The notes: generated from the letters alone by a model not told the origin. A stretch of 20,347 bases of DNA from Bacillota bacterium (GCA_023392075.1 JAEVZU010000011.1:1-20347), one strand, 5' to 3'. Shown: positions 7,111 through 14,360, counted from the stretch's first letter. Numbers and translations are program-made.

Positions 7111-7998
7111 ATGAATAAAGTTTTAGATGAAATTATCAATTTAATGAATAGGGCAGGCACTCGACCAATTGAAACCGGAGTACCGGGGCTAAGCATGATT
7201 AAGGGAGACATTCCCACACATCAACTCACAGCTCTTTACAAACCGACGATTGGTTTTACGGTTCAAGGAACGAAGATTCTTTCTATCGGGGAGCACAGCA
7301 CTACCCTGAAAGGGCCTTCATATTACGTGCTGCCGGTACATGTGCCCGCAACGGCGAGTGTACACCCGGACCGTGATGGCCGTCCTTATATGTCTCTTGG
7401 TCTTGAGTTGAATCAGAATGTTCTTCAGAGTTTATTAAGAGATCTTCCTGAAGCTCTCTTACCAGTTGCTTCTGAACATTTCGCAGCTTGTGAAATAGAC
7501 ATTGAATTTATGGAGGCATGGCTGCGCTTATTGCGATTAACGAAAACATCAAGAGATATTCCGGCTCTTGCACCGGCTTATGAACGCGAAATCCTTTATC
7601 GTGCTCTGATGGGACCACAAGGATGGTATCTGAGGCAACTCGGCCTGCGAGAAAGTAATTTCTCCAAGATTTCTCAGACTGTAAAATGGCTTCGCGATAA
7701 TTATACAAGGCCAATAGACATCGGTGAGATGGCATCAAAATCCAGTATGGCTATAAATACCTTTCACCGTCAGTTTAAACGGGCAACGGGTTTAAGCCCG
7801 ATTCAATTTCAAAAGCAATTGAGGCTTTTGGAGGCTAGAAACCTCATTGCATTTGAAGGGTATGCAGTAGCCAGTGCCGCATATCAAGTTGGCTATCAGA
7901 GTCCCTCTCAGTTTAATCGAGAGTACTCCCGTTTCTTCGGTTCATCTCCGGCTCGGGACACTGAGAAGCTAAGACGGATCGAAAGCGCAAGGGATTAG
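7111..7998 (+). CDS. AraC-family transcriptional regulator (AraC_N plus HTH)
   Basis: Cytoplasmic regulator of 295 residues with an N-terminal AraC_N domain (K-P-T-I-G-F-T-V-Q-G-T-K-I-L near residues 44-57) and a C-terminal double helix-turn-helix (M-A-S-K-S-S-M-A-I-N-T-F-H-R-Q-F and A-A-Y-Q-V-G-Y-Q-S-P-S-Q-F-N-R-E-Y). It is divergent from the SDR gene, which it probably controls. It is a paralogue of the AraC protein at 2020-2940, with the HTH regions especially alike. ATG 7111 is preferred over GTG 7105. Neither has a Shine-Dalgarno site, and a good promoter places the transcript start at the ATG, so translation may be leaderless. Confidence 0.88.
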   Translation: MNKVLDEIINLMNRAGTRPIETGVPGLSMIKGDIPTHQLTALYKPTIGFTVQGTKILSIGEHSTTLKGPSYYVLPVHVPATASVHPDRDGRPYMSLGLELNQNVLQSLLRDLPEALLPVASEHFAACEIDIEFMEAWLRLLRLTKTSRDIPALAPAYEREILYRALMGPQGWYLRQLGLRESNFSKISQTVKWLRDNYTRPIDIGEMASKSSMAINTFHRQFKRATGLSPIQFQKQLRLLEARNLIAFEGYAVASAAYQVGYQSPSQFNREYSRFFGSSPARDTEKLRRIESARD

Positions 7999-8098
7999 CA
8001 GGCAACTGTTTTCGGAAATATATCTGCCGCAAGGCCTAATCAGGCTCTGACAGCATCTGTTTTACACACACAAGGCAGTATATGCTTTACTTTCCATC

Positions 8099-8128
8099 TT
8101 GACAAATGAAAATAAGAACTACTATAAT
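8099..8128 (+). promoter_or_regulatory. Consensus sigma-A promoter for the TetR/DUF998 genes
   Basis: TTGACA (8099-8104) and TATAAT (8123-8128), both perfect, are separated by 18 bp. The TetR gene starts about 60 bp downstream. Confidence 0.8.
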
Positions 8129-8169
8129 TGAATTATTGAACTATTATGACATTTTATTCATTAATTCAA
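8128..8169. promoter_or_regulatory. Probable TetR operator (inverted repeat)
   Basis: TTGAATTATTGAA (8128-8140) and TTCATTAATTCAA (8157-8169) are inverted copies matching at 12 of 13 positions with a 16-bp centre. The repeat spans from the end of the -10 box to just before the ribosome binding site, so a bound regulator would block its own transcription. The AT-rich context lowers the certainty. Confidence 0.5.
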
Positions 8170-8185
8170 AATGGGAGATTGTATT

Positions 8186-8755
8186 ATGCGGGACATCTAT
8201 CGTGAAAAAACTGCAATCAGAGAGAAGCTGATAGAAAGCTGTCGGGTATGTTGGCAGCAATACGGCTACAAAAAGACGAGCGTGTCAGAGCTTGCTGCTA
8301 TGTCTGGTATCTCCACGGGCGCGTTCTATTTGCACTTTCCGTCAAAGGAAATGCTGTTTGTCGAAACTCAGCGTGTTTTCATGGACAAGCTGTACGGCAT
8401 ATTAACGGATAATATGCCCGCAAATCCAACGAAACGCGATTTGGCAGAAAGGTTTAAACGTTGCGTGGATGAAGGCTTTGAGAACAAGTGGATTTTTCTC
8501 CTGCGTGATGATTATGAAACATTTCTGCGAAAGCTCCCGGAAGGTTTTTGGGAACAGGATTATGAAAAAGACCTGGTGAACATCAAAGACGTTATAACGC
8601 TATACGGTCTTGTGCAAAAAGTGTCAATGGATGAAATCTCAGCAGTGATAAATACGCTGTTTATGTCTATTGACATTCCTGATGTGATTGGCGTATTGCA
8701 GAGGCGCGCGTTAGAAATTTTGATTGATTCCGCAATGGATAATTTATTTGAATAG
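8186..8755 (+). CDS. TetR/AcrR-family transcriptional regulator
   Basis: DNA-binding repressor of 189 residues. The N-terminal HTH is canonical: K-T-S-V-S-E-L-A-A-M-S-G-I-S-T-G-A-F-Y, then L-H-F-P-S-K-E-M-L-F; the rest is a helical ligand-binding domain with no recognisable ligand. The frame opens at ATG 8171, but GGGAG (8173-8177) lies 8 bp before ATG 8186, so 8186 is the better start. The next gene (DUF998 membrane protein) begins 12 bp after this stop and its GGAG site overlaps the stop region, so the two form an operon. The strong promoter and the inverted repeat over the transcription start point to autorepression. Confidence 0.88.
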   Translation: MRDIYREKTAIREKLIESCRVCWQQYGYKKTSVSELAAMSGISTGAFYLHFPSKEMLFVETQRVFMDKLYGILTDNMPANPTKRDLAERFKRCVDEGFENKWIFLLRDDYETFLRKLPEGFWEQDYEKDLVNIKDVITLYGLVQKVSMDEISAVINTLFMSIDIPDVIGVLQRRALEILIDSAMDNLFE

Positions 8756-8767
8756 GAGCGTAATTTA

Positions 8768-9481
8768 ATGACAAACATAAACCTGACTGTCGAAGCACAC
8801 GCCTCTGAGGCGTCCCCAGTGATACAACGCCCAGCCGCCGGAGCATTGCTCATAGCCGGTCCTGTAATCTTTCTGCTTGCTGAGCTCATCGCTGCAGCCG
8901 CATGGACAAATCCGCCCTACAGCTATACATACCACTTCATCAGTGACCTTGGAGTCTGCGGACCCTCGACACTGTTCGGGCAGTATATGTATTCGCCGCT
9001 GGCATGGGTGATGAACACCGGCTTCTTCCTATTCGGCATCACAATCCTTGCCGGTATTGTGATGCTGCGTGGTCTGTCGGGATGGCGCCGCTGGGCGACA
9101 CTTGTGCCCGCAACGCTGCTGGCCATAGGAGGCATCCTGTTGGCGCTGTTTCCCGGATCCGGCGAGGCATTAGAAAACGGCAGCGGTGACTTCCACGCTA
9201 TGGGTGCCTTTGCAGGCTTTATCGGAGCTAATGTGCTCGCGATCATACTCGGAAGTATGCGGCATCGCGTCGGTTTTCCTTCGAGAATCGGGAGAATTCT
9301 GGTTACGGTTGGTGTGATCGGCCTGCTTTCGACTGTGCTCTATCTCATTGTGATATTTTCTTCCGGTGACAACGTTATCGGTATCGTCGGCCTCATCGAA
9401 CGAGGTGCTACCCATCCGTTTCTGATCGGTCTCCTTTGCGCGGGAGCATCAATTGGGAGTCAACGAATTTCAGCTGAATGA
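8768..9481 (+). CDS. DUF998-family integral membrane protein
   Basis: 237 residues with about six hydrophobic segments and the family's F-I-S-D-L-G motif (near residues 57-62) after the first segment, followed by a G-Q-Y-M-Y-S-P-L loop. DUF998 proteins have no established reaction. Co-transcription with a TetR regulator suggests a membrane function induced by a small molecule. The start ATG has GGAG 9 bp upstream. Base composition is clearly richer in G+C than the flanking DNA, with many GCC/GGC codons, hinting at a separate origin for this gene. Confidence 0.85.
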   Translation: MTNINLTVEAHASEASPVIQRPAAGALLIAGPVIFLLAELIAAAAWTNPPYSYTYHFISDLGVCGPSTLFGQYMYSPLAWVMNTGFFLFGITILAGIVMLRGLSGWRRWATLVPATLLAIGGILLALFPGSGEALENGSGDFHAMGAFAGFIGANVLAIILGSMRHRVGFPSRIGRILVTVGVIGLLSTVLYLIVIFSSGDNVIGIVGLIERGATHPFLIGLLCAGASIGSQRISAE

Positions 9482-9840
9482 GCATTTGGCTGATAATTTA
9501 TAATCAACGCTATTGTTCATAACAATCGCGCCAAATTTTATAAAAGTTGCTTTCCAATCTTAAAAATTGGCAAAATAGCCGGCGTGAGGCGTGTTATACA
9601 TTGTCAATACAGGGTACATGTCATAAAGAATAATCCGGGAATCAGAGCTAAAGATGTTCGGAATTATCAGACAATCGGCTTGATTAGTACTATAGAAAAG
9701 CAAATATGAGAATTAACGGCGAAATTTGCAATATACTAGAAAATTATTATATGATGTAAAGAGAAATTTGATGAGGAAAACTCAAAATGGGAATTGTATG
9801 AGGTTATAGATACATTCCCGGAGGAGGAGGGGATAATGTT
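9482..9840. other. Gene-free stretch with hairpins and a decayed fragment
   Basis: The first part holds nested inverted repeats that may terminate the TetR/DUF998 transcript: ATTTGGC (9484-9490) against GCCAAAT (9530-9536), enclosing ATTGTT-CAT-AACAAT (9512-9526); a further CCAAT/ATTGG hairpin lies at 9554-9570. The middle has a short coding-like remnant (9632-9709). The end carries the purine-rich ribosome binding site of recQ (GGAGGAGGAGGGG, 9820-9832). I see no convincing sigma-A promoter for recQ here. Confidence 0.5.
9632..9709 (+). pseudogene. Possible remnant of a winged-helix C-terminal segment
   Basis: A 25-codon frame reads N-P-G-I-R-A-K-D-V-R-N-Y-Q-T-I-G-L-I-S-T-I-E-K-Q-I and then stops. 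N-P-G-I-x-x-K-x-L-x followed by a recognition-helix-like T-I-x-K-x-I resembles the C-terminal winged-helix ends of AlbA/RecG-like or similar regulators. No start, ribosome binding site or upstream coding sequence remains, so it would be a scrap of a lost gene. The match is by eye and weak. Confidence 0.25.
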
Positions 9841-12105
9841 TTGCTGAAAAACCAGATATTGAAGCAATACTTTGGATATGATACGTTCCGGGAGGGACAG
9901 ACAGAAATGATTGACAGCATTTTGAACGGAAAGGACGTTCTGGGCATCATGCCGACAGGTGCAGGAAAATCTCTGTGCTTTCAGGTTCCTGCCCTTGTGT
10001 TTCCGGGAATTACTCTTGTCGTGTCTCCTCTCATCTCCCTTATGAGGGATCAGGTGCAAGCGCTTGTTGCGAATGGAATTCCTGCTGCTTTCATCAACTC
10101 AACCCTGTCCTCTGCCCAAACAGCGAAAGCCATTGATAACGCCGGAAACAATAAGTACAAAATTATCTATGCAGCGCCGGAAAGACTTGATCTTCCTGAA
10201 TTTATGGAGTTTTTACAGAGCGCGGACATTTCAATGGTAACGGTGGATGAGGCGCACTGCGTATCCCAATGGGGTCAGAATTTCAGGCCAAGTTATCTGA
10301 AAATCCGTGACATGATTGAGCAGCTTCCAAAAAGGCCGGTCATTTCGGCGTTTACCGCAACAGCAACCAGTGAGGTTAAAGAGGATATCATCCGCCTTTT
10401 AAACCTGGCGGAGCCTCGTGTACTGATTACGGGTTTCAATCGTGAGAATCTCAGTTTTGAGGTAAAAAAGCCGGCAGACAAGTACCGTACTGTGCTAACC
10501 TACCTGAAGGAGAACACGGATAAAAGTGGAATCATCTATTGTTCAACCCGTAAAACAGTGGAAGAAGTATGCAGCAGACTAATAGGGGACGATTTCAAGG
10601 CAACCCGGTATCATGCAGGGTTAACGGAAGAAGAACGTACACGCAACCAGGATGATTTTCTCTATGACAGAAAAGCGGTCATGGTTGCCACTAACGCGTT
10701 CGGGATGGGAATTGACAAGAGTAATGTCGCTTTTGTTATCCATTACAACATGCCGAAAAATCTGGAGAGCTATTACCAGGAGGCAGGAAGGGCAGGACGT
10801 GATGGAACCGCGGCGGAATGCATCCTGCTTTATGGCGGACTGGATGTCATCACAAATCAGCTGCTGATTGACAGTGCAAATGGCAGGGATGAAATGGACC
10901 CCAAAATGCTGGAATTGGTAAAGGAGAAGGAACGGGAACGACTGAAGAGGATGACCTATTATTGCCATACCTCCGATTGTCTGAGAGAATACATTCTGAA
11001 GTACTTTGGTGAGAGAACGGTTAGCTTTTGCGGCAATTGCAGCAATTGCAATGACAATTTTGAAGAGACGGAAATCACCGAACAGGCTCAAATGATTCTA
11101 TCCTGTATTGCCAGACTGAAGGAACGCTTCGGCATTAAAACGGTAATAGATACCCTTAGGGGAAGCAAATCGGAGAAGGTGCTGAGGCTTGGCCTGGACC
11201 AGATAAAAACGTATGGAATAATGTCGGGGGTTCCGGAAAAGAGAATTCGTGATATCATTAACTATCTGGTTCTCCAGGAGTATTTGCTGCTTACCAATTC
11301 GGAGTTTCCCGTTGTCAAGCTGGCAGCCCGGTCAAAGGAAGTGCTGCAGGATAATGCTAAATTATCCATGAAGATGCCAAAAGAGAGTGAAACGGGTAAT
11401 GGTTTTGCCAAAGCGGCAGAAACAAGGAGAAAAGCATATGGGCAAAGCTCATCCGATCCATGGATTGAGGGCCGGAAAACGGCTGCGGATCCTGGGCTGA
11501 TGAAAAAACTGAAAGAGCTGCGGCTGAATATAGCTCAGGAAAAGAAGGTTCCGGCGTTTGTTATTTTTTCCGATGCAACGCTGGCGGACATTTGCCGGAG
11601 AATGCCATCCAGCTTGGAAGAGCTTCTGGAAGTATCGGGTGTCGGCAAAGTGAAGCAGGAGGCCTATGGTAAAGCGCTTTTGGAGGTTATAAACAATCCA
11701 GGCAGTGCCGACGTGCCTCAGCTGATTCAAACGTCGGGATACAGTCTGGATGAGGTATGCCAATTAATTATAAATACCATGGAATTGTCCGATGATTCTG
11801 TGGCTGTCAGCATGGTTGTGGATAAAATCAATATTATCCTGCTGCAGTGTGATTTTAAAACAGTATCTGCACAAAAGGTAACGGAGTATCTGGTTCAGAA
11901 TGGATATCTGGAAATTGAAGAGGAAAACGGCAGTAGATCAAGAGTTGCATCCTTAAAAGGCATGGAAGCAGGAATTACGACGATTATAAAAGTGTCCAAC
12001 AACAGGGAAAGCTATAAGCAAAACCTCTATAATAGAGATGCACAGAATTTCTTAGTGAGTAATATCCAGTCCATTTTAAAGTATATTTACAAAATAGAAG
12101 TATAG
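9841..12105 (+). CDS. recQ: ATP-dependent DNA helicase RecQ, long clostridial form
   Basis: 3'-5' DNA helicase for recombination and repair. 754 residues, longer than the roughly 600 of E. coli RecQ. Motifs: Walker A P-T-G-A-G-K43-S, D136-E-A-H box, F-T-A-T-A-T, and Q-E-A-G-R-A-G-R-D-G. The zinc-binding cysteines C380, C397, C400 and C403 have the same numbering as in E. coli, which supports the TTG start at 9841, preceded by GGAGGAGGAGGGG. An HRDC domain lies near residues 550-620, and an extra helical C-terminus of about 120 residues follows. The aromatic-rich loop reads Q-W-G-Q-N-F-R-P in place of Q-W-G-H-D-F-R-P. An ATG at 9836 is out of frame (three codons, then stop), so either TTG is used or a base has been lost. 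Confidence 0.95.
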   Translation: MLKNQILKQYFGYDTFREGQTEMIDSILNGKDVLGIMPTGAGKSLCFQVPALVFPGITLVVSPLISLMRDQVQALVANGIPAAFINSTLSSAQTAKAIDNAGNNKYKIIYAAPERLDLPEFMEFLQSADISMVTVDEAHCVSQWGQNFRPSYLKIRDMIEQLPKRPVISAFTATATSEVKEDIIRLLNLAEPRVLITGFNRENLSFEVKKPADKYRTVLTYLKENTDKSGIIYCSTRKTVEEVCSRLIGDDFKATRYHAGLTEEERTRNQDDFLYDRKAVMVATNAFGMGIDKSNVAFVIHYNMPKNLESYYQEAGRAGRDGTAAECILLYGGLDVITNQLLIDSANGRDEMDPKMLELVKEKERERLKRMTYYCHTSDCLREYILKYFGERTVSFCGNCSNCNDNFEETEITEQAQMILSCIARLKERFGIKTVIDTLRGSKSEKVLRLGLDQIKTYGIMSGVPEKRIRDIINYLVLQEYLLLTNSEFPVVKLAARSKEVLQDNAKLSMKMPKESETGNGFAKAAETRRKAYGQSSSDPWIEGRKTAADPGLMKKLKELRLNIAQEKKVPAFVIFSDATLADICRRMPSSLEELLEVSGVGKVKQEAYGKALLEVINNPGSADVPQLIQTSGYSLDEVCQLIINTMELSDDSVAVSMVVDKINIILLQCDFKTVSAQKVTEYLVQNGYLEIEEENGSRSRVASLKGMEAGITTIIKVSNNRESYKQNLYNRDAQNFLVSNIQSILKYIYKIEV

Positions 12106-12177
12106 TATTCTCAGTTCGACTGTTCAATTCCGCCGGTATGATATGGATTGTTTTGATTTTACTGATATTGATAATTA

Positions 12178-12519
12178 TCATTCATTATTTTTCTGATCCG
12201 GTTTACTTTGTTTTAGATGTTCTATTCCCCAACTATTCATTTCATCCAAAATTGGTTTTAAAGATTTTCCAAGCACCGTAAGAGAGTATTCGACCTTTGG
12301 TGGTACCTCCGGATAAACTTTTCTATAAATTATACCATCTGCCTCCAGCTGCCGAAGCTGTTGCGTCAGCATCTTCTGGCTTATTCTGCTGATTCCCCTA
12401 CTGAGGTCACTGAACCTTTGTGTACCATTATTAAATAGATTTCTTAGAATAAGCACCTTCCATTTGTGCCCGATCAAGTTGACTGTATGCTCAATAGGGC
12501 ATGATTTATCACATGGCAT
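12178..12519 (-). CDS. HxlR-family transcriptional regulator
   Basis: Winged-helix regulator of 113 residues. The family pattern is clear: C-P-I-E near the N-terminus, L-I-G-H-K-W-K-V-L-I-L-R-N-L, R-F-S-D-L, I-S-x-K-M-L-T-Q-Q-L-R-x-L-E-x-D-G-I-I, and Y-x-L-T-x-L-G. Two cysteines at residues 3 and 7 are candidates for redox or electrophile sensing, as in YodB/HypR-type relatives. The frame extends to a TTG at 12537, but the ATG at 12519 has AGGAGTG seven bases upstream and is chosen. It is divergent from the cupin and VOC genes, which it probably controls together with itself. Confidence 0.9.
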   Translation of the reverse strand: MPCDKSCPIEHTVNLIGHKWKVLILRNLFNNGTQRFSDLSRGISRISQKMLTQQLRQLEADGIIYRKVYPEVPPKVEYSLTVLGKSLKPILDEMNSWGIEHLKQSKPDQKNNE

Positions 12520-12552
12520 TATTATCACTCCTGTCAATTATTCCTCAATACT

Positions 12553-12568
12553 TACTATTTGGTTAGTA
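12553..12568. promoter_or_regulatory. Candidate HxlR operator 1
   Basis: TACTA (12553-12557) and TAGTA (12564-12568), a perfect inverted repeat with a 6-bp centre, overlapping the -10 box of the hxlR-type promoter. HxlR proteins commonly bind TACT/AGTA-type palindromes. Confidence 0.5.
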
Positions 12569-12594
12569 TAATACAAAATAGTGCCTTCTTGCAA
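12565..12594 (-). promoter_or_regulatory. Promoter of the HxlR gene
   Basis: On the minus strand TTGCAA (12594-12589), an 18-bp spacer, then TATACT (12570-12565). The -35 box is self-complementary and is also the -35 box of the opposing promoter. Confidence 0.55.
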
Positions 12595-12617
12595 ATAGTT
12601 TGTAACACTATTATAGT
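12589..12617 (+). promoter_or_regulatory. Promoter of the cupin/VOC genes
   Basis: TTGCAA (12589-12594), a 17-bp spacer, then TATAGT (12612-12617). It shares its -35 hexamer with the divergent HxlR promoter and leaves a leader of about 90 nt before the cupin gene. Confidence 0.55.
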
Positions 12618-12618
12618 G
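12606..12618. promoter_or_regulatory. Candidate HxlR operator 2
   Basis: CACTAT-T-ATAGTG is a perfect 13-bp palindrome lying over the -10 box of the cupin/VOC promoter. It shares ACTA/TAGT half-sites with operator 1, though at a closer spacing. Confidence 0.45.
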
Positions 12619-12715
12619 AGTATACAACAGTAATTTAAATTAAATGATTTGGATTTAAATTGTTAATGACAGTGAAAACTAACTTTAAATTTAAAAAAGA
12701 TAGGAGTAATAAGTA

Positions 12716-13042
12716 ATGAATAAAATTAATATTGGCGATATTCTTGATTTTTCAACTGAAAAAAGCACTCGTAAGGCAATATTCAAAGAAGGTAAGCTGG
12801 ATACAGGACTTTTGCTTTATGCCCCTGGGCAAACAACACCTGATCATAAGCATTCTGATATCGATGAAGTCTTTTATGTAATATCTGGTGAAGGTACAAT
12901 CACAATAAACAATGAAGAAATTCTTCTGAAAGAAAAGGATATAATTTTCTCACCTACCGGTGAGTCGCATGGATTCAATAATACCAGTTCTACCAATTGG
13001 GTTGTGCTGCAAATTAAAATTGACACTTCCCAAAAAGATTAA
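12716..13042 (+). CDS. Small cupin-domain protein
   Basis: Single-domain beta-barrel protein of 108 residues. Cupin motif 1 reads P-G-Q-T-T-P-D-H-K-H-S-D-I-D-E-V-F-Y-V-I-S-G-E-G, giving two His and one Glu as metal ligands. Motif 2 reads D-I-I-F-S-P-T-G-E-S-H-G-F-N-N, giving the third His. A metal-binding active site is therefore intact, but family members range from dioxygenases to isomerases and the reaction is not predictable. The ribosome binding site GGAG lies 9 bp before the ATG. It forms a likely operon with the VOC gene 46 bp downstream, under the divergent HxlR regulator. Confidence 0.88.
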   Translation: MNKINIGDILDFSTEKSTRKAIFKEGKLDTGLLLYAPGQTTPDHKHSDIDEVFYVISGEGTITINNEEILLKEKDIIFSPTGESHGFNNTSSTNWVVLQIKIDTSQKD

Positions 13043-13088
13043 AGCATATTGATACAAATTCAAAATTGAGTACAGGAGGTATTGATTA

Positions 13089-13469
13089 ATGTTTACACGA
13101 ATTGACCATGTTGCATTTTCTGTAAAAGACAGACAAAAGTCGATTGACTTTTATGAAAAAAACTTTGGGTTCAAAAAATATTTCGAACACGATGTTCCCG
13201 GGGTACCGAACCTTGAAAAGGTTGTTTATCTTCAGTTGGGAGACACCGTGCTGGAGTTTGAAAATTGGACACATGAAAGGGAGAATAGGGGGTATCATTT
13301 CTGTCTTATTAGCGATGATTTTGATTCGGATTATCAAAAGCTTAAAAGTGCAGGGATTCCAGTTGTAACTGAGCCACATATTCCCGAGCCCAGAACACTT
13401 AGGGAAACAGGTTGGAAAAGAGTTGTTTTTCAAGGCCCTGACGGTGAATTAATTGAGTTCCGAGGATAA
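13089..13469 (+). CDS. VOC-family protein, glyoxalase I-like
   Basis: 126 residues with two beta-alpha-beta-beta-beta units of the vicinal oxygen chelate fold. Putative metal ligands sit at the expected places: H7 (R-I-D-H-V-A-F), E56 (V-L-E-F), H70 (G-Y-H-F) and E123 (E-L-I-E-F). This H/E/H/E set is that of glyoxalase I-like lyases, so isomerisation of a thiol-aldehyde adduct is possible; a glyoxalase/fosfomycin/bleomycin resistance-type label is equally fair. Strong site AGGAGG before the ATG. It is the second gene after the cupin in an HxlR-controlled operon, consistent with a response to reactive carbonyls. Confidence 0.88.
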   Translation: MFTRIDHVAFSVKDRQKSIDFYEKNFGFKKYFEHDVPGVPNLEKVVYLQLGDTVLEFENWTHERENRGYHFCLISDDFDSDYQKLKSAGIPVVTEPHIPEPRTLRETGWKRVVFQGPDGELIEFRG

Positions 13470-13492
13470 AAAATATAGAGCTTTATTTATGA

Positions 13493-13575
13493 GCATTTGC
13501 CGGAAGAACAGATGAAGAACTGCTGAGCTTATTTATCAGGCTTCTGCAACTGATTAATAAACCTGAAGACGCTAA
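13493..13575 (+). pseudogene. Possible 3' fragment of a MarR-like regulator gene
   Basis: After a stop at 13490, the frame reads A-G-R-T-D-E-E-L-L-S-L-F-I-R-L-L-Q-L-I-N-K, which resembles the closing helix of MarR-family regulators (x-L-S-x-E-E-L-x-x-L-x-x-L-L-x-x-L). There is no start, promoter or HTH region left. It lies directly before an SDR fragment, and MarR/SDR pairs are common, so both may be survivors of one deletion. The evidence is weak. Confidence 0.25.
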
Positions 13576-14085
13576 TTTTTTAGCGGGACTGCTTATTATT
13601 GCACAACAGGACATGAGGGTCAAATTCGAGCTGAACTGGTTGAGCGCGGTGTGCGGTCATCTGCCGTGCGGCTCGCACCGTGTGTACATGACCTCGGTAG
13701 TCAGGGCTTCGCCACACGTCTGGCTGGTCTTGCCCGTGAAAAAGGTGTTTCAGCATACGTCGGCGACGGATCGAACCGCTGGCCTGCCATACATCGGCTT
13801 GATGCGGCAAATTTATTTCGGTTGGCTGTGGAATCTGCTCCTGCCGGTTCATGCTTGCACGGTGCCGGTGAAGAAGGTATACCCTTTAGGAACATAGCCG
13901 AGGCAATCGGCCTCCGTCTGAACCTGCCGGTGTCCAGTATTTCACTCGAAGCTGCAACTGAACACTTCGGATGGCTTGCCCCGTTTGTTTCAATGGACAA
14001 TCCGACGTCAAATGCATTGACGCGGAAGAGGCTAGGTTGGGAACCGGTAGAGGCCACGCTGGTCGCTGATATTACAGGGAAATAA
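13576..14085 (+). pseudogene. 5'-truncated NAD(P)-dependent SDR/epimerase-type gene
   Basis: The frame from the stop at 13573-13575 to the TAA at 14083 encodes only the C-terminal half of an extended-type SDR. Recognisable parts are E-L-V-E-R-G-V-R-S-S-A-V-R-L, the substrate-side segment A-R-E-K-G-V-S-A-Y-V-G-D-G-S-N-R-W-P-A-I-H, then R-L-D-A-A-N-L-F-R-L-A-V-E, I-P-F-R-N-I-A-E-A-I-G and a closing L-T-R-K-R-L-G-W-E-P. The Rossmann G-x-x-G-x-x-G half and the Y-x-x-x-K active site are absent, so no dehydrogenase activity is expected. The first in-frame start-like codon, GTG 13651, has no ribosome binding site. G+C is higher than in the neighbours. Read as a decaying remnant. Confidence 0.75.
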
Positions 14086-14360
14086 ACTCTAATAAGAGAA
14101 AAAGCTGCTTCTTGAGTTGAACTTTAAAAGGCTGCTACGCTGCCCAAAATGTGCTTTGGCCTTTCCATAAAACTGTTTGGCAAAGATACATAAACCACAA
14201 TCATGCCGGAGGAAGATAACATTAACTCCGCCAAGGAGAAGGTTTGTCTATTCTGTGAACGTGGAAGGGACCAGGGTAACCCATGAAGGCGAACGTCTCA
14301 CTTTCTATTAAAAGGTTTAACTCCCGAGAAAGAACAAAATATATAGCCTTGCAATTATAA

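Noticed and set aside
12520..12537. TTG start for the HxlR gene
   Set aside because: These codons contain the ribosome binding site AGGAGTG of the ATG at 12519.
13613..13897. Alternative frame over the SDR remnant
   Set aside because: The SDR family pattern is continuous only in the frame from 13576; this one is a shadow.
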